Shown here: piece by piece, positions 37,523 to 45,149 of the stretch
Layout of the letters: the number at the start of each line of letters is the position of its first letter
Numbering within the stretch: position 1 is the first letter of the stretch
Made by a program: the position numbers and the translations under genes
The notes under the pieces: model-generated
The model's database searches: none
Told to the model about the DNA's origin: nothing
The model's input: the letters and a program-made list of their open reading frames with translations, nothing else
DNA from: Rhizobium binae
Lineage (GTDB): Bacteria; Pseudomonadota; Alphaproteobacteria; Rhizobiales; Rhizobiaceae
Reading direction: 5' to 3'
DNA length: 64,000 nucleotides
Assembly: GCF_017357225.1 (NCBI RefSeq)
Contig: NZ_CP071605.1
Coordinates: forward strand, 124,001-188,000

Positions 37523-38016
37523 TCGTCGAACTTGCTTCCTCCCGCAGTCGCGGCGCAGTGCTTGTCTCTCTTCACCATGGCGCCGAGCGCCTGCTCGCTT
37601 CCATTCCACAGTCGCTGCCGTTGCTGGCGCTTCGTATCGGCCTGGCGGTCCCGTTCTTCAAATCGGGGCTGACAAAATGGGACGGATTCCTGACCCTCTC
37701 GACCGGAGCCAGATATCTGTTCGAACAGGAATTCAAGCTGCACATATTCGGCAATCAATTTCCCTATCCTATGCCGCTGACCATGGCGGCAGCGGCCGGA
37801 ATTGCCGAACTTGTCTTGCCCGTCCTGTTGGTGCTCGGCATTTTCACCCGCTATGCGGCACTTGGTCTGCTCGCGATGACGGCAGTGATCCAGCTCACCA
37901 TTCCGGACGGATGGGCCAATTTTCATCTGCCTTGGGCTGCCATGGCGTTGACGCTTGTCGTGTATGGTGGCGGCAGGATTGCCCTTGATCCCCTCGTTAA
38001 ACTGCGTCGAGATTGA
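37519..38016 (+). CDS. DoxX-family membrane protein of bufferin operon
   Basis: A 165-aa protein with four hydrophobic helices and the DoxX opening LPLLALRIGLAVPFFKSGLTKWDGF. DoxX-like proteins are frequent last genes of bufferin (DUF2282-DUF692-DUF2063) operons. They may handle electrons or thiol redox at the membrane, but the role is not established. The start overlaps the bufC stop. Confidence 0.8.
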   Translation: MIVELASSRSRGAVLVSLHHGAERLLASIPQSLPLLALRIGLAVPFFKSGLTKWDGFLTLSTGARYLFEQEFKLHIFGNQFPYPMPLTMAAAAGIAELVLPVLLVLGIFTRYAALGLLAMTAVIQLTIPDGWANFHLPWAAMALTLVVYGGGRIALDPLVKLRRD

Positions 38017-38232
38017 CCCAGACTCACCGATCGTGGATCTGCTGAGCTCCCTCACGTCGCTGATGGGAGGAATCATCTTTAGGCAGTTTACGCTTCAACG
38101 AATATCCGCGGCATCAATCAGCCGGCGGAGGTCGTGAGTGGATATGAACCGTAGACTGCGATTTGAATCGTGCAGGGAGAAGATCATCTGTAGAATTCTG
38201 TGTCGCAGTTATCCGATTGCCCCTGTCAGCGA

Positions 38233-38484
38233 CTAGATATCCTTGCTGATCTGAAGGATCGGATCGATGGATTTCTTCTTCCGCTGAACTTTATTGCTGA
38301 TCGCTTTGGCCTTTACCGGCTGAAAACCTCTGTTCGTGAAGGCGGGTCCCTCCCCCTGACGACGCATCTCGTATGTGTGTGCTATGACTGGCGCGTAATC
38401 TCGCAGCGCAAACGCCACCATCAGTACTGCAAAAAACATTATCATGGCCGTTGAAAACACAACGAATATTTGTCGCCCTGCCAT
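38233..38484 (-). CDS. Hypothetical single-helix membrane protein
   Basis: The protein is 83 aa from ATG 38484, selected for GGAGG five bases upstream. Residues of about 5-25 form one membrane helix (FVVFSTAMIMFFAVLMVAFAL). A soluble basic tail follows (VQRKKKSIDP). I recognise no family. Confidence 0.5.
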   Translation of the reverse strand: MAGRQIFVVFSTAMIMFFAVLMVAFALRDYAPVIAHTYEMRRQGEGPAFTNRGFQPVKAKAISNKVQRKKKSIDPILQISKDI

Positions 38485-38610
38485 GTCGCCTCCCCCCGCA
38501 CTATTGGGTTGACGTGTGACGCCGGGATGCATGGCAGCCACAAGTGAGCCTGACCCAGTCTGTCGGGTCGCCTGCAGAGCTTTTTGTCCGTTCCAACGTC
38601 GATGCCACCA

Positions 38611-38871
38611 CTATTCCTCTTCAGTAGGAGCGGCCTGAGGAACCCGGAAGATTACCTTTCGAGGCCGCTCGCCCTCCTTCGTAACGAGCACGACGATTGT
38701 GCATCGGTCATCATGGGGACGGATCGACAGGAGACGCCCATCGTTGTTCGCCAGGATTTCCTCGGCCATTTGGCCGCAGTCGACGATTTTCGCCCGCGCC
38801 AGCTCGATGACCTGCTGCGGCCCATTCGCTGCTGCGCCAGAAAGGATGATGGACGCGGCGACCAGGATCAT
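38611..38871 (-). CDS. Hypothetical small secreted protein
   Basis: An 86-aa protein with a short N-terminal hydrophobic signal (MILVAASIILSGAAANG) and a compact soluble domain rich in beta-type residues (RLLSIRPHDDRCTIVVLV). GGAGG lies six bases before ATG 38871. It is 78 bp downstream of the next gene on the same strand and may share its transcript. The function is unknown. Confidence 0.5.
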   Translation of the reverse strand: MILVAASIILSGAAANGPQQVIELARAKIVDCGQMAEEILANNDGRLLSIRPHDDRCTIVVLVTKEGERPRKVIFRVPQAAPTEEE

Positions 38872-38949
38872 TGCGGCCCTCCATCTTCAGCTTTGCCCTT
38901 TGGCGAAATCGAATTCCCAACCAGCGCCACGAGCTTCACCCCGCAATCT

Positions 38950-39225
38950 CTAGGAGTTCGACGGGCGCGAAAGCTTTCCGCGCAAATATCTGATTTCCTC
39001 ATGCACGATGCGCTTGTCGCCTCCCACTACCGCTTGCCAGACGCGATTGCCAAACCGGCAGGTTAATCGCGTCAATCCCTCATGCTCATTCGATCCGGTC
39101 TCGGCCACGACCACGATGAGACCGAGATTTCGGTATCTTTTAAAGTCCTGCACCGTCAGCCCAAATCTATCAGCGATATCGTCGGTCTCCAGGAGGTGGC
39201 TGTCGTCCGAACCGGCTGAGAACAT
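38950..39225 (-). CDS. Hypothetical protein, DUF6522-like
   Basis: A 91-aa soluble protein. ETDDIADRFGLTVQDFKRYRNLGLI looks like a small helix-turn-helix-like or recognition segment, followed by RLTCRFGNRVWQAVVG. The pattern resembles the small rhizobial DUF6522 group. GGAGGGG lies about ten bases before ATG. I cannot assign a function. Confidence 0.5.
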   Translation of the reverse strand: MFSAGSDDSHLLETDDIADRFGLTVQDFKRYRNLGLIVVVAETGSNEHEGLTRLTCRFGNRVWQAVVGGDKRIVHEEIRYLRGKLSRPSNS

Positions 39226-39513
39226 TCGCTAACGCCCCTCCAAGAACCATCGCCGCAAGCAAAAGGCATCCGAAACTGAGTCGAAAAGAGCGCGGCCGGC
39301 ATCAAGACGCGGTCGTACTTGCGGTCGAATGGCTTTCCCAGGGAGTTCGGCCACCAGCCAGCATTTGCTCATTCTTATTGCCCTTAAATACCCATTTTTC
39401 CCGTCAAGAATTGAGACTATGGTCCGCGACCGCCACGCAACTGAGCGCAGAGTAACCCTGCCGGAAGAATAGCGTTTGCAGACTGCCTCAATTATCCTGA
39501 CTCGCGTCAGACT
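39226..39513. other. Gene-free stretch before first marR
   Basis: A 288-bp intergenic region, plus the operator that follows it. A tiny membrane-like frame overlaps the upstream end of the 39225 gene but lacks a start with a ribosome site. Nothing else is recognised. Confidence 0.4.
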
Positions 39514-39530
39514 ATATCATGCTGTGATAT
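39514..39530. promoter_or_regulatory. MarR operator site 1 (ATATCA-TGCTG-TGATAT)
   Basis: A perfect 6-bp inverted repeat with a 5-bp spacer, 19 bp upstream of the marR start at 39550. It is one of seven such sites in the window. Confidence 0.8.
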
Positions 39531-39549
39531 GAATAAAGGAATTTATCGA

Positions 39550-40017
39550 ATGAGTTCCGCAGAAGCTGCGAAGTTTACAGAAAACAGCGAGAGATCCGCG
39601 GAGACGCCCATCCTCGATCAACGCATTTATGAGGGCCTGGCGGGAATGAGGCTGGCAATGAGACGGTTTCTCTCTTTCAGCGAAACTGCCCTTTCTGCTG
39701 CACGGGTCACCTCCCAGCAATATCAGGCTTTGCTGGTGATCAAGGTTGGCACGATGATCACGATGGGAACGCTTGCCGAGCAGATGCTGCTGCAGCATAA
39801 CGGTGCGGTTCAACTCGTCGACCGGTTGGCTTCGGCCGGTCTCGCGCAACGCATCCCATCTGTGGAAGACAAACGCAGTGTTTTCATTACCCTTACATCG
39901 GAGGGAAAAACTTTGGTCGAGGCGCTGGCGAAAGTCCATCTGGAGGGAATGCTCGCTAATGAGCCATTGCTCGCGGAATCGCTAACAATGCTGCGCAGCC
40001 TGGCGCTGCTCGGCTGA
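39550..40017 (+). CDS. MarR-family transcriptional regulator, copy 1
   Basis: The protein is 155 aa. ATG 39550 is chosen because AAAGGA lies nine bases before it, whereas the upstream ATG at 39529 lies inside the palindromic operator. The winged helix is VTSQQYQALLVIK..TMGTLAEQMLLQHNGAVQLVDRLASAGLAQRIPSVEDKRSVFITLT, with the canonical D-x-R wing. It is clearly paralogous to the protein at 43719. Probably it is a dimeric repressor of its own gene and of the others carrying the palindrome. The ligand is unknown. Confidence 0.88.
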   Translation: MSSAEAAKFTENSERSAETPILDQRIYEGLAGMRLAMRRFLSFSETALSAARVTSQQYQALLVIKVGTMITMGTLAEQMLLQHNGAVQLVDRLASAGLAQRIPSVEDKRSVFITLTSEGKTLVEALAKVHLEGMLANEPLLAESLTMLRSLALLG

Positions 40018-40250
40018 CCGCCTCACCAGGCGACGGGTGTCCTCTCAACCGCATGTAGAGCGTTCGATGCCAAGCCGGCGCTGGTAGGTCAACAGTTTTC
40101 GCGAGACCGCGTCGATCATCGTCGCCTACGATGACAAGAATTGGTATTTTCCGTTAACTTTGCGTTTACCCTTTCGGCCTTGGATGGCACCAGTCACGAG
40201 CGGTCTGACAAAGGCCAGCGCCTCCAAATTATCGCCGGAACAGCTTAGAC

Positions 40251-40751
40251 ATGAAAATCACGGTCTCTTCTTTTGCGATCCTCGCCCTTAGCGCGTCCGC
40301 GTCCTTTGCTCAGCCCAGCCTGGTCAAACAGTCCGATCACTGGAAAGTGTTCTCCTACCCGTCGAGCGGAAAGAATGTTTGCTACACTTTGACCGTGCCC
40401 ACCCAATCGGAACCGACAAACGTCGATCATGGCAGCAATTATTTCATTGTCGCGCCCGCCACTGGCGGCAGGGTGGAATACGAGCCCCAGGCGCGTTTCG
40501 GATATCCACTGAAATCGGGTACGCGGGTCCAACTGCAGATCGGCGACAAGACCTTCTGGTTGTTTACGAAAGACGACAGCGCCTGGATGCAGAACGAAGG
40601 GCGTGAGCCAGAACTGGTGGATGCTATGCGGGCCGGCGCGGAAATGGTTGTAAAGGCAACCTCCCACCGCGGCACCGCCACAAGCTACAGCTTCTCTCTC
40701 GACGGATTTACCGCAGCATTGAAGGCTGTCGATACCTGCGGATCGCGGTAG
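40251..40751 (+). CDS. IalB-like (invasion-associated locus B) periplasmic protein
   Basis: A 166-aa protein with a signal peptide cleaved after about residue 20 (ASASFA). The mature part has SDHWKVFSYPSSGKNVCYTLTVP...YFIVAPATGG...GYPLKSGTRVQLQIGDKTFWLFTKDDSAWMQ, the IalB family pattern, with two cysteines (NVCYT and DTCGS). It would be periplasmic, possibly envelope-stress-related. No MarR palindrome is visible before it. Confidence 0.72.
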   Translation: MKITVSSFAILALSASASFAQPSLVKQSDHWKVFSYPSSGKNVCYTLTVPTQSEPTNVDHGSNYFIVAPATGGRVEYEPQARFGYPLKSGTRVQLQIGDKTFWLFTKDDSAWMQNEGREPELVDAMRAGAEMVVKATSHRGTATSYSFSLDGFTAALKAVDTCGSR

Positions 40752-40857
40752 ATCGCGAGGCGGGAAGGATTCGGCGGTAGTTCGTGCTCGCACTCGCTCG
40801 CAATAGAACCTCGAGGTCGACCTTCAGTTAAAAGTTGACGTGTTCTCTGGCGGCATT

Positions 40858-40874
40858 ATATCATTACGTGATAT
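40858..40874. promoter_or_regulatory. MarR operator site 2 (ATATCA-TTACG-TGATAT)
   Basis: It overlaps the likely -10 of a promoter whose TTGACG -35 box lies at 40835-40840, so binding would block RNA polymerase. It lies 17 bp before the TTG start of the membrane protein at 40892. Confidence 0.8.
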
Positions 40875-40891
40875 AATAGAAGGATACGGCG

Positions 40892-41428
40892 TTGAGCGAA
40901 ACGGAACCGGCTGGATGGCGGGACTATCGGCCCAGCAAGCGTGTTTGGGCCTGGTCCATGTTCGGCGCCTCTGCGCTGACCATGTTCATCGGTTTCACCT
41001 TGGGCGGATGGCTGCCCGTTGGCCGCGCCAACGTCATGGCCAACATAGCGGCGCGCAACGCCCGTGCAGCGCTTGTTGCGGATATCTGCGTTCATAAATT
41101 CGTATCATCAGCCAATGCTGCGCAAAACCTGGAGGCGCTGAAGGCCGCATCATACTGGGAGCGCGACAGTTTCATCGATAAGGGTGGGTGGATCACGATT
41201 GCCGGCTTGAAGAAGCCAAGTGCGAACGCTGTCGATCGCTGCGTCGACATGCTTGTCACTATGAAACAGATCCCGCCCCAAGTCGGTAACCTTGCAGAAA
41301 ACGAGCGGCGAAGCGTATCGGATAACATTGCAAACCGGCCGCTCAAAATTCCCGGACGCTTGGTGCCGCACGCTCCGCCCGAGATCGCGCAGGGAGTGAC
41401 CTCCGATGAAAATCGCGATGATCGATGA
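40892..41428 (+). CDS. MarR-regulon membrane-anchored protein, copy A
   Basis: The protein is 178 aa from TTG 40892 (GAAGGA eight bases before). A short cytoplasmic head (GWRDYRPSKRVWAWSM) precedes one membrane helix (FGASALTMFIGFTLGGWL) and a periplasmic domain with conserved cysteines in ADICVHKFVSS and VDRCVDM. It is a paralogue of the protein at 44320; the two share the head, helix and both cysteine motifs. This copy has an extra C-terminal tail of about 40 residues. The family is unknown to me. Confidence 0.72.
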   Translation: MSETEPAGWRDYRPSKRVWAWSMFGASALTMFIGFTLGGWLPVGRANVMANIAARNARAALVADICVHKFVSSANAAQNLEALKAASYWERDSFIDKGGWITIAGLKKPSANAVDRCVDMLVTMKQIPPQVGNLAENERRSVSDNIANRPLKIPGRLVPHAPPEIAQGVTSDENRDDR

Positions 41429-41608
41429 CGGCCCTGCCGGTGTGCATGTGAGCTTCGATCGCCATGCCGGCCGTATGTTCGACGGCGTCGTCGGAGTCGA
41501 GGGGCTCCATTCGCGTGTCCGAGTTGCAATTCGTGCCGGAGACCGGCCATGTTGTGTCACGCGTTCATCTCAGGTTCATAATTGACAGGAGTGCGAATCG
41601 CCGGCAGA

Positions 41609-41625
41609 ATATCACAGCATGATGT
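41609..41625. promoter_or_regulatory. MarR operator site 3 (ATATCA-CAGCA-TGATGT)
   Basis: One mismatch in the right arm. A TTGACA -35 box lies at 41582-41587 and a CAGAAT -10 at 41605-41610, so the operator starts within the -10. It lies upstream of the 42-aa peptide gene. Confidence 0.75.
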
Positions 41626-41639
41626 AAAGGAGATTTAAC

Positions 41640-41768
41640 ATGGCGCGGACTGTCTTTCTTGCGGCAACATTTGCCGTCTATGTCGTCGTCATGTTTACGT
41701 TGGCATCCATTCCTGGCGTCGGTTCGTTGGAAACCGCCGACGCGGCCAACGCCGCAATTATCAATTGA
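41640..41768 (+). CDS. 42-aa membrane peptide under MarR operator
   Basis: The sequence starts MARTVFLAATFAVYVVVMFT and ends ANAAIIN. It begins at ATG 41640, with AAAGGAG seven bases upstream, and ends at TGA 41766-41768. One strongly hydrophobic helix (residues 5-22) is followed by a short polar tail. Promoter, operator, ribosome site and start are well spaced, which supports a real gene despite its size. I recognise no family. Alternatively the N-terminus is a signal sequence and the tail a secreted peptide. Confidence 0.65.
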   Translation: MARTVFLAATFAVYVVVMFTLASIPGVGSLETADAANAAIIN

Positions 41769-41886
41769 TCGATCCGATAATCATCGATGTCAGGAGCTGC
41801 ACGGTACCGCGCGCCCATGAATAGCGGTGTGCGAATCTCTGTCGCATTTTGATCATTTCGATGCAAAAGTCATTTCAGAGAAACCG

Positions 41887-42441
41887 ATGCTGCTTCGCAA
41901 GATTATTCTAAAATGGCTTATGGCATTGGCGGCGATTGTTTCACAGCATGACATTTCAACCGCCGCGTCCTACCAGGCCGCACCTTCGAACTGGGTAGTA
42001 AAAGGGCGCGAGACAGGTCTGCCTATCCCACGCTTCGTCTCGCTGAAGGCGAGCCGGGCGCGCATGCGTGTGGGCCCAGCCTTCGAATATTCCGCTAAAT
42101 GGATCTATCAGGCCCCAGGCCTGCCTTTGGAGATTACCGAGGAATACGGGAACTGGCGGCAGGTTCGCGATTGCGATGGCGTATCCGGCTGGATGCATCG
42201 TTCGCTACTATCGAGCCGCCGCATGGCGATCGTCGGCCCGTGGCTCAAGGATATGGCGGCCTTAAGAGTGCAAGCGCGCGTCGGCGGCGCTGTAGAAGCC
42301 AGGCTTGAGCCAAGGGTGCGCGTTCAAGTCCTTTCCTGCTCACTTTCCTGGTGCGACGTCAGCCTCGACAAGGTTCAGCTCAGAGGCTTCATCGAAAAAT
42401 CGTCTCTCTGGGGCATTTATCCCAAGGACGTTTTTCCGTGA
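41887..42441 (+). CDS. SH3b-domain periplasmic protein
   Basis: The protein is 184 aa from ATG 41887. There is an export signal (KIILKWLMALAAIVSQHDISTAAS), then two bacterial SH3 repeats: RARMRVGPAFEYSAKWIYQAPGLPLEITEEYGNWRQVRDCDGVSGWMH, and a second around AALRVQARVGGAVEARLEPRVRVQVLSCS. The family is widespread in alphaproteobacteria and presumably binds envelope polymers. A frame open to 41827 (GTG) exists, but that upstream part does not look like protein. Confidence 0.75.
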   Translation: MLLRKIILKWLMALAAIVSQHDISTAASYQAAPSNWVVKGRETGLPIPRFVSLKASRARMRVGPAFEYSAKWIYQAPGLPLEITEEYGNWRQVRDCDGVSGWMHRSLLSSRRMAIVGPWLKDMAALRVQARVGGAVEARLEPRVRVQVLSCSLSWCDVSLDKVQLRGFIEKSSLWGIYPKDVFP

Positions 42442-42489
42442 GGATACACGATCCATGTTGGCGGTTACTCCGCGTCGGCAGCGGTTTGC

Positions 42490-42795
42490 TCAGCGCCGAC
42501 GTCTGGCAACGATGCACTCGGTCCGGCCCATCTGGCGCAATGCCTGTGCAGGAACACTTTGCCTCGTTGTCGCCAATAGTGGCTTCAGCGTGAGCGAGAC
42601 GGTGACGTTGCGCATGCGCAGGGAGGTCATCAGGCGCAAGATGTCCTCCCACTGCGCCCGGATCAGATCGGCGTCGATCCTGTCGCCCATGACATCCTGA
42701 AGAATTCAGTATTGCTTCGCCCGTCCGAAACCATAGAGGCAGCGGCCGTCGAGATCGGGGATGCGCGGCACGAAGTCGAAGCTGATCGCGTATCA
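42490..42795 (-). pseudogene. Tn3-family transposase remnant
   Basis: On the minus strand SFDFVPRIPDLDGRCLYGFG (about 42795-42710) runs into a stop. After a frame change, DLIRAQWEDILRLMTSLRMRNVTVSL continues and then ALRQMGRTECIV. These match the C-terminal half of Tn3 transposases (PRIRDL..., WDEILRLATSIKQGTVTASL, ALRELGRIERT). Frameshifted and truncated, with no resolvase or inverted repeats seen; a transposition scar. Confidence 0.7.
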
Positions 42796-42869
42796 GCGGG
42801 CGAACACAAGGTCGCAGAGGCGGCCGCGTCCATCGCAACCTCGGTTTCAACCTGCGGGGCGACCACCGG

Positions 42870-43215
42870 GCTAACCCGAAAATGCCGGCCTAGCGCCAGC
42901 GCTAAAAAACTTCCAACGATGTCGACTAACGTATCTGGCGCGGAAGGACGTTCATCGGGGTCGAATGCGAATCCAATGACGGCGCTCTGGCCCCCCGCCA
43001 TTGACACAGGCCAAAAGTCAAAGCGCGAGGCCGAAGTGGGATAGGTCCCGGGCGTGCGACAGTGCCCATCCCCAACGATATCGTGCCGCCTCGAGATCGG
43101 CTTCCTGGGGCTCAACGCCGCCGATTCTGTTGACGCTATCCACGTTGCCCTCTGTAAGGAGTATCACCACGACGGGAGCCTGAAAGAGGTGTCGTTCGAC
43201 GGACGCAGCATCAAT
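42870..43215 (-). pseudogene. KdpD-like sensor histidine kinase remnant (GAF-like region)
   Basis: Minus-strand pieces RIGGVEPQEADLEAARYRWG and, in another frame, TYPTSASRFDFWPVSMAGGQ followed by SAVIGFAFDPDERP resemble the GAF-like region of KdpD-type sensor kinases. They are broken by a frameshift, lack the kinase domain, and abut the Tn3 remnant. Identification is from pattern memory only. Confidence 0.4.
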
Positions 43216-43222
43216 CGCGCAA

Positions 43223-43435
43223 TTAAATCGGAAGCAATGACGTAAGCGACTGCTTAAGACTGTCGATCGTCGCTCCCGCACGCCGTCTCGCGATAAGGCT
43301 TTCGGCCGCCTCAGCCGCGCTTGGATCGAGCTGGTTGATCCCGCGCTGACGACACCATTGATCAAGCAAGACGCTCAACGCGACGAGGTCAGCGGAGCCT
43401 ATCGAAACTTGTTCTTCTCGAAATATTCGCCACAT
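43223..43435 (-). CDS. Hypothetical small protein
   Basis: The protein is 70 aa from ATG 43435 (GGAG six bases upstream). Soluble and helical, starting MWRIFREEQVSIGSADLVAL with a tail rich in A/E/R (AAEAAESLIARRRAGATIDSL). I recognise no family. It lies between the kinase remnant and the second marR module, on the opposite strand. Confidence 0.5.
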   Translation of the reverse strand: MWRIFREEQVSIGSADLVALSVLLDQWCRQRGINQLDPSAAEAAESLIARRRAGATIDSLKQSLTSLLPI

Positions 43436-43684
43436 GATGCGCTCCGATCTGACGGCCTATGGTGAATCGTGTTTGTGCAATACGTCGGGAAATGCGGCGC
43501 GCGCAGCTGTCGCGACAGTCGGAGTTGACAAGCTTAGAGGATTTGGCCCTCATCTCCTTCTGTTGCCCGGGAATTGGGAATATGGTTCGCGAGTGCTGCA
43601 ATCGGCCGTTCGTGCGATGGCGGGTTAGGCCGCTTCTGCCGTTGCGCCCTCGCGAACCTCCTCCCAGTGCGGACAATCAACAAT

Positions 43685-43701
43685 ATATCATCGCGTGACA
43701 T
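43685..43701. promoter_or_regulatory. MarR operator site 4 (ATATCA-TCGCG-TGACAT)
   Basis: It has one mismatch and lies 17 bp before the start of the second marR gene, in the same position as site 1 relative to copy 1. Confidence 0.75.
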
Positions 43702-43718
43702 AATAAAAGGAAATTTGC

Positions 43719-44171
43719 ATGGCTGACCGCAAAGGCCACGACGCGCCACCTGTGGAGTTGGCGCAAGGCATCTATGAGGGCTTGGCAGGCGTTCGGCTCG
43801 CCATGCGTCGATTCCTCGCTTTCAGCGAGGCGACCCTGGCCGATGCGCAGGTCACCTCGCAGCAGTATCAGGCAATGCTGGTCATAAAGACGAGCGCCCA
43901 AGGTCGGATCATGGTTCGCGAGTTGGCCGAGCAGATGCTCTTGCAGCATCATGGTGCGGTACAGCTTGTGGATCGGCTTTCGGCCGCGGGATTGGTAGAA
44001 CGCATTCCGTCCGCCGAAGACAAGCGAAGCGTCCTCATTGCACTGACTTCGGTGGGGGAACGTGTTCTGGAGACCCTCGCGGGCATCCATTTGCGGGGAA
44101 TGCTGAAACACGAGCCGCTTCTGGCGGAGTCGCTCTCCCAGCTTCGGCGCCTTGGCAACCTTGATCCTTAA
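43719..44171 (+). CDS. MarR-family transcriptional regulator, copy 2
   Basis: The protein is 150 aa from ATG 43719 behind AAAAGGAAATTTGC. It is aligned along its length with copy 1 (IYEGLAGVRLAMRRFLAFSE, VTSQQYQAMLVIK, LAEQMLLQHHGAVQLVDRL, EDKRSVLIALT). The recognition helix is nearly identical between the copies, so both should read the same palindrome. This supports shared or competing control of the regulon. The ligand-pocket residues differ more, hinting at different signals. Confidence 0.88.
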   Translation: MADRKGHDAPPVELAQGIYEGLAGVRLAMRRFLAFSEATLADAQVTSQQYQAMLVIKTSAQGRIMVRELAEQMLLQHHGAVQLVDRLSAAGLVERIPSAEDKRSVLIALTSVGERVLETLAGIHLRGMLKHEPLLAESLSQLRRLGNLDP

Positions 44172-44279
44172 CGGCATGTCGCCCGGAAGTGTGCAGCGGT
44201 CCGGGGACAATGGCATTCAGCAGCGGCCTTTTTCATCAACGGCTGTCAAATCGAGGGTTGAAGTCTTCTCCCGCTTTTT

Positions 44280-44296
44280 ATATCATGGCATGATAT
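44280..44296. promoter_or_regulatory. MarR operator site 5 (ATATCA-TGGCA-TGATAT)
   Basis: Perfect arms. A TTGAAG -35-like box lies about 20 bp upstream, so the site overlaps the -10. It lies 23 bp before the start of the membrane protein at 44320. Confidence 0.8.
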
Positions 44297-44319
44297 AACA
44301 ACCGTGAAGGAGAAGGACT

Positions 44320-44727
44320 ATGTCGGATATGGAACGTGCCGGCTGGTCATCATTCCGCCCCTCTAAGACGCTCTGGTTCTGGTCTATTGTCGGAGCATCG
44401 GTTTTAACGACGATAGTCGGATTTACGTGGGGCGGCTGGGTGACGAGTGGCCGCGCCTCGACGATGGCTGAGCTCGCTGTCCGCAATGCGCGCGCCAATC
44501 TCGTCGCCGATATGTGCGTGCACAATTTTGTGAGCTCAAGCGATGCGGCGGAAAACCTGAAAGCATTGAAAGCAAAATCCTCCTGGCAACGTGAGGACTT
44601 TATCAAGGATGGCGGCTGGACGACCATAGCAGGCATCAATGATCCGGTTGCGAACGCGGCCGATACCTGCGCTGATCATCTCCTGAACATGAAGGAGTTA
44701 CCGGCCCTGGCAGTGACCGATAGCTGA
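44320..44727 (+). CDS. MarR-regulon membrane-anchored protein, copy B
   Basis: A 135-aa protein with GAAGGAGAAGGACT before ATG 44320. It has the same layout as copy A: head GWSSFRPSKTLWFWSI, one helix (VGASVLTTIVGFTWGGW), then RNARANLVADMCVHNFVSSSDAAENL and a second cysteine in ADTCADHLL. It lacks the C-terminal tail of copy A. The periplasmic cysteine pair suggests a disulfide or a metal/thiol role, but the function is unknown. A strong terminator follows. Confidence 0.72.
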   Translation: MSDMERAGWSSFRPSKTLWFWSIVGASVLTTIVGFTWGGWVTSGRASTMAELAVRNARANLVADMCVHNFVSSSDAAENLKALKAKSSWQREDFIKDGGWTTIAGINDPVANAADTCADHLLNMKELPALAVTDS

Positions 44728-44767
44728 TAAGCTTTGACCGATCGTGATGAGATGTTCGGTCAAAGCA

Positions 44768-44796
44768 GGCTCGCCCGAAATGATTTCGGGCGAGCC
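44768..44796. terminator. Bidirectional Rho-independent terminator
   Basis: A perfect 13-bp stem (GGCTCGCCCGAAA with TTTCGGGCGAGCC) and a TGA loop, followed by TTTCCCCTT. It lies between the convergent genes ending at 44727 (+) and 44815 (-). Confidence 0.85.
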
Positions 44797-44814
44797 TTTC
44801 CCCTTGATGTGCGA

Positions 44815-45105
44815 CTATCCGTCATCAATGTGCTGCAACATCTGGCAAACGCCGCGCATCATCAGTCTCGCCGCACTCAATACGGCGTCCGATAGAGGTT
44901 CGCCCCGCCGTGCAGCTCTACCGATCTTCAGCAAGCCATTGAGTTCAGTCGCGTTTTCGACGAATCCGTCAAGTACATCCGCGATATCAGCTGGAAGGGC
45001 GCCACCGTTCGCAACCACCTCGCCTTTTGCGTCGATCAGCCCTCTCGCCTGCAGCTGCCTCTCGAGACTTGCCAACCAGATGCTGACTTCCGCACGGTCG
45101 TTCAT
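44815..45105 (-). CDS. Hypothetical protein in response-regulator operon
   Basis: The protein is 96 aa from ATG 45105 (GGGGAGAGAGAAA). All-helical looking, EVSIWLASLERQLQARGLID, then LPADIADVLDGFVENATELN. It follows the single-domain response regulator by 44 bp on the same strand. It could be a histidine-phosphotransfer-like or partner protein, but no HPt histidine motif is evident. Unknown family. Confidence 0.5.
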   Translation of the reverse strand: MNDRAEVSIWLASLERQLQARGLIDAKGEVVANGGALPADIADVLDGFVENATELNGLLKIGRAARRGEPLSDAVLSAARLMMRGVCQMLQHIDDG

Positions 45106-45149
45106 TTTCTCTCTCCCCGGAACTGCATCATGCCAGGAACGAATTCCTG

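Noticed and set aside
39529..39549. Upstream ATG for the first marR gene
   Set aside because: It lies within the operator palindrome, and the next ATG has the better-spaced ribosome site.
41938..41954. Possible eighth MarR palindrome (TTTCA-CAGCA-TGACAT)
   Set aside because: Two or more mismatches and inside the signal-peptide region of the SH3b gene; likely coincidence.
42712..43044. 110-codon plus-strand frame
   Set aside because: Composition is shadow-like; the minus strand carries recognisable kinase and transposase fragments.
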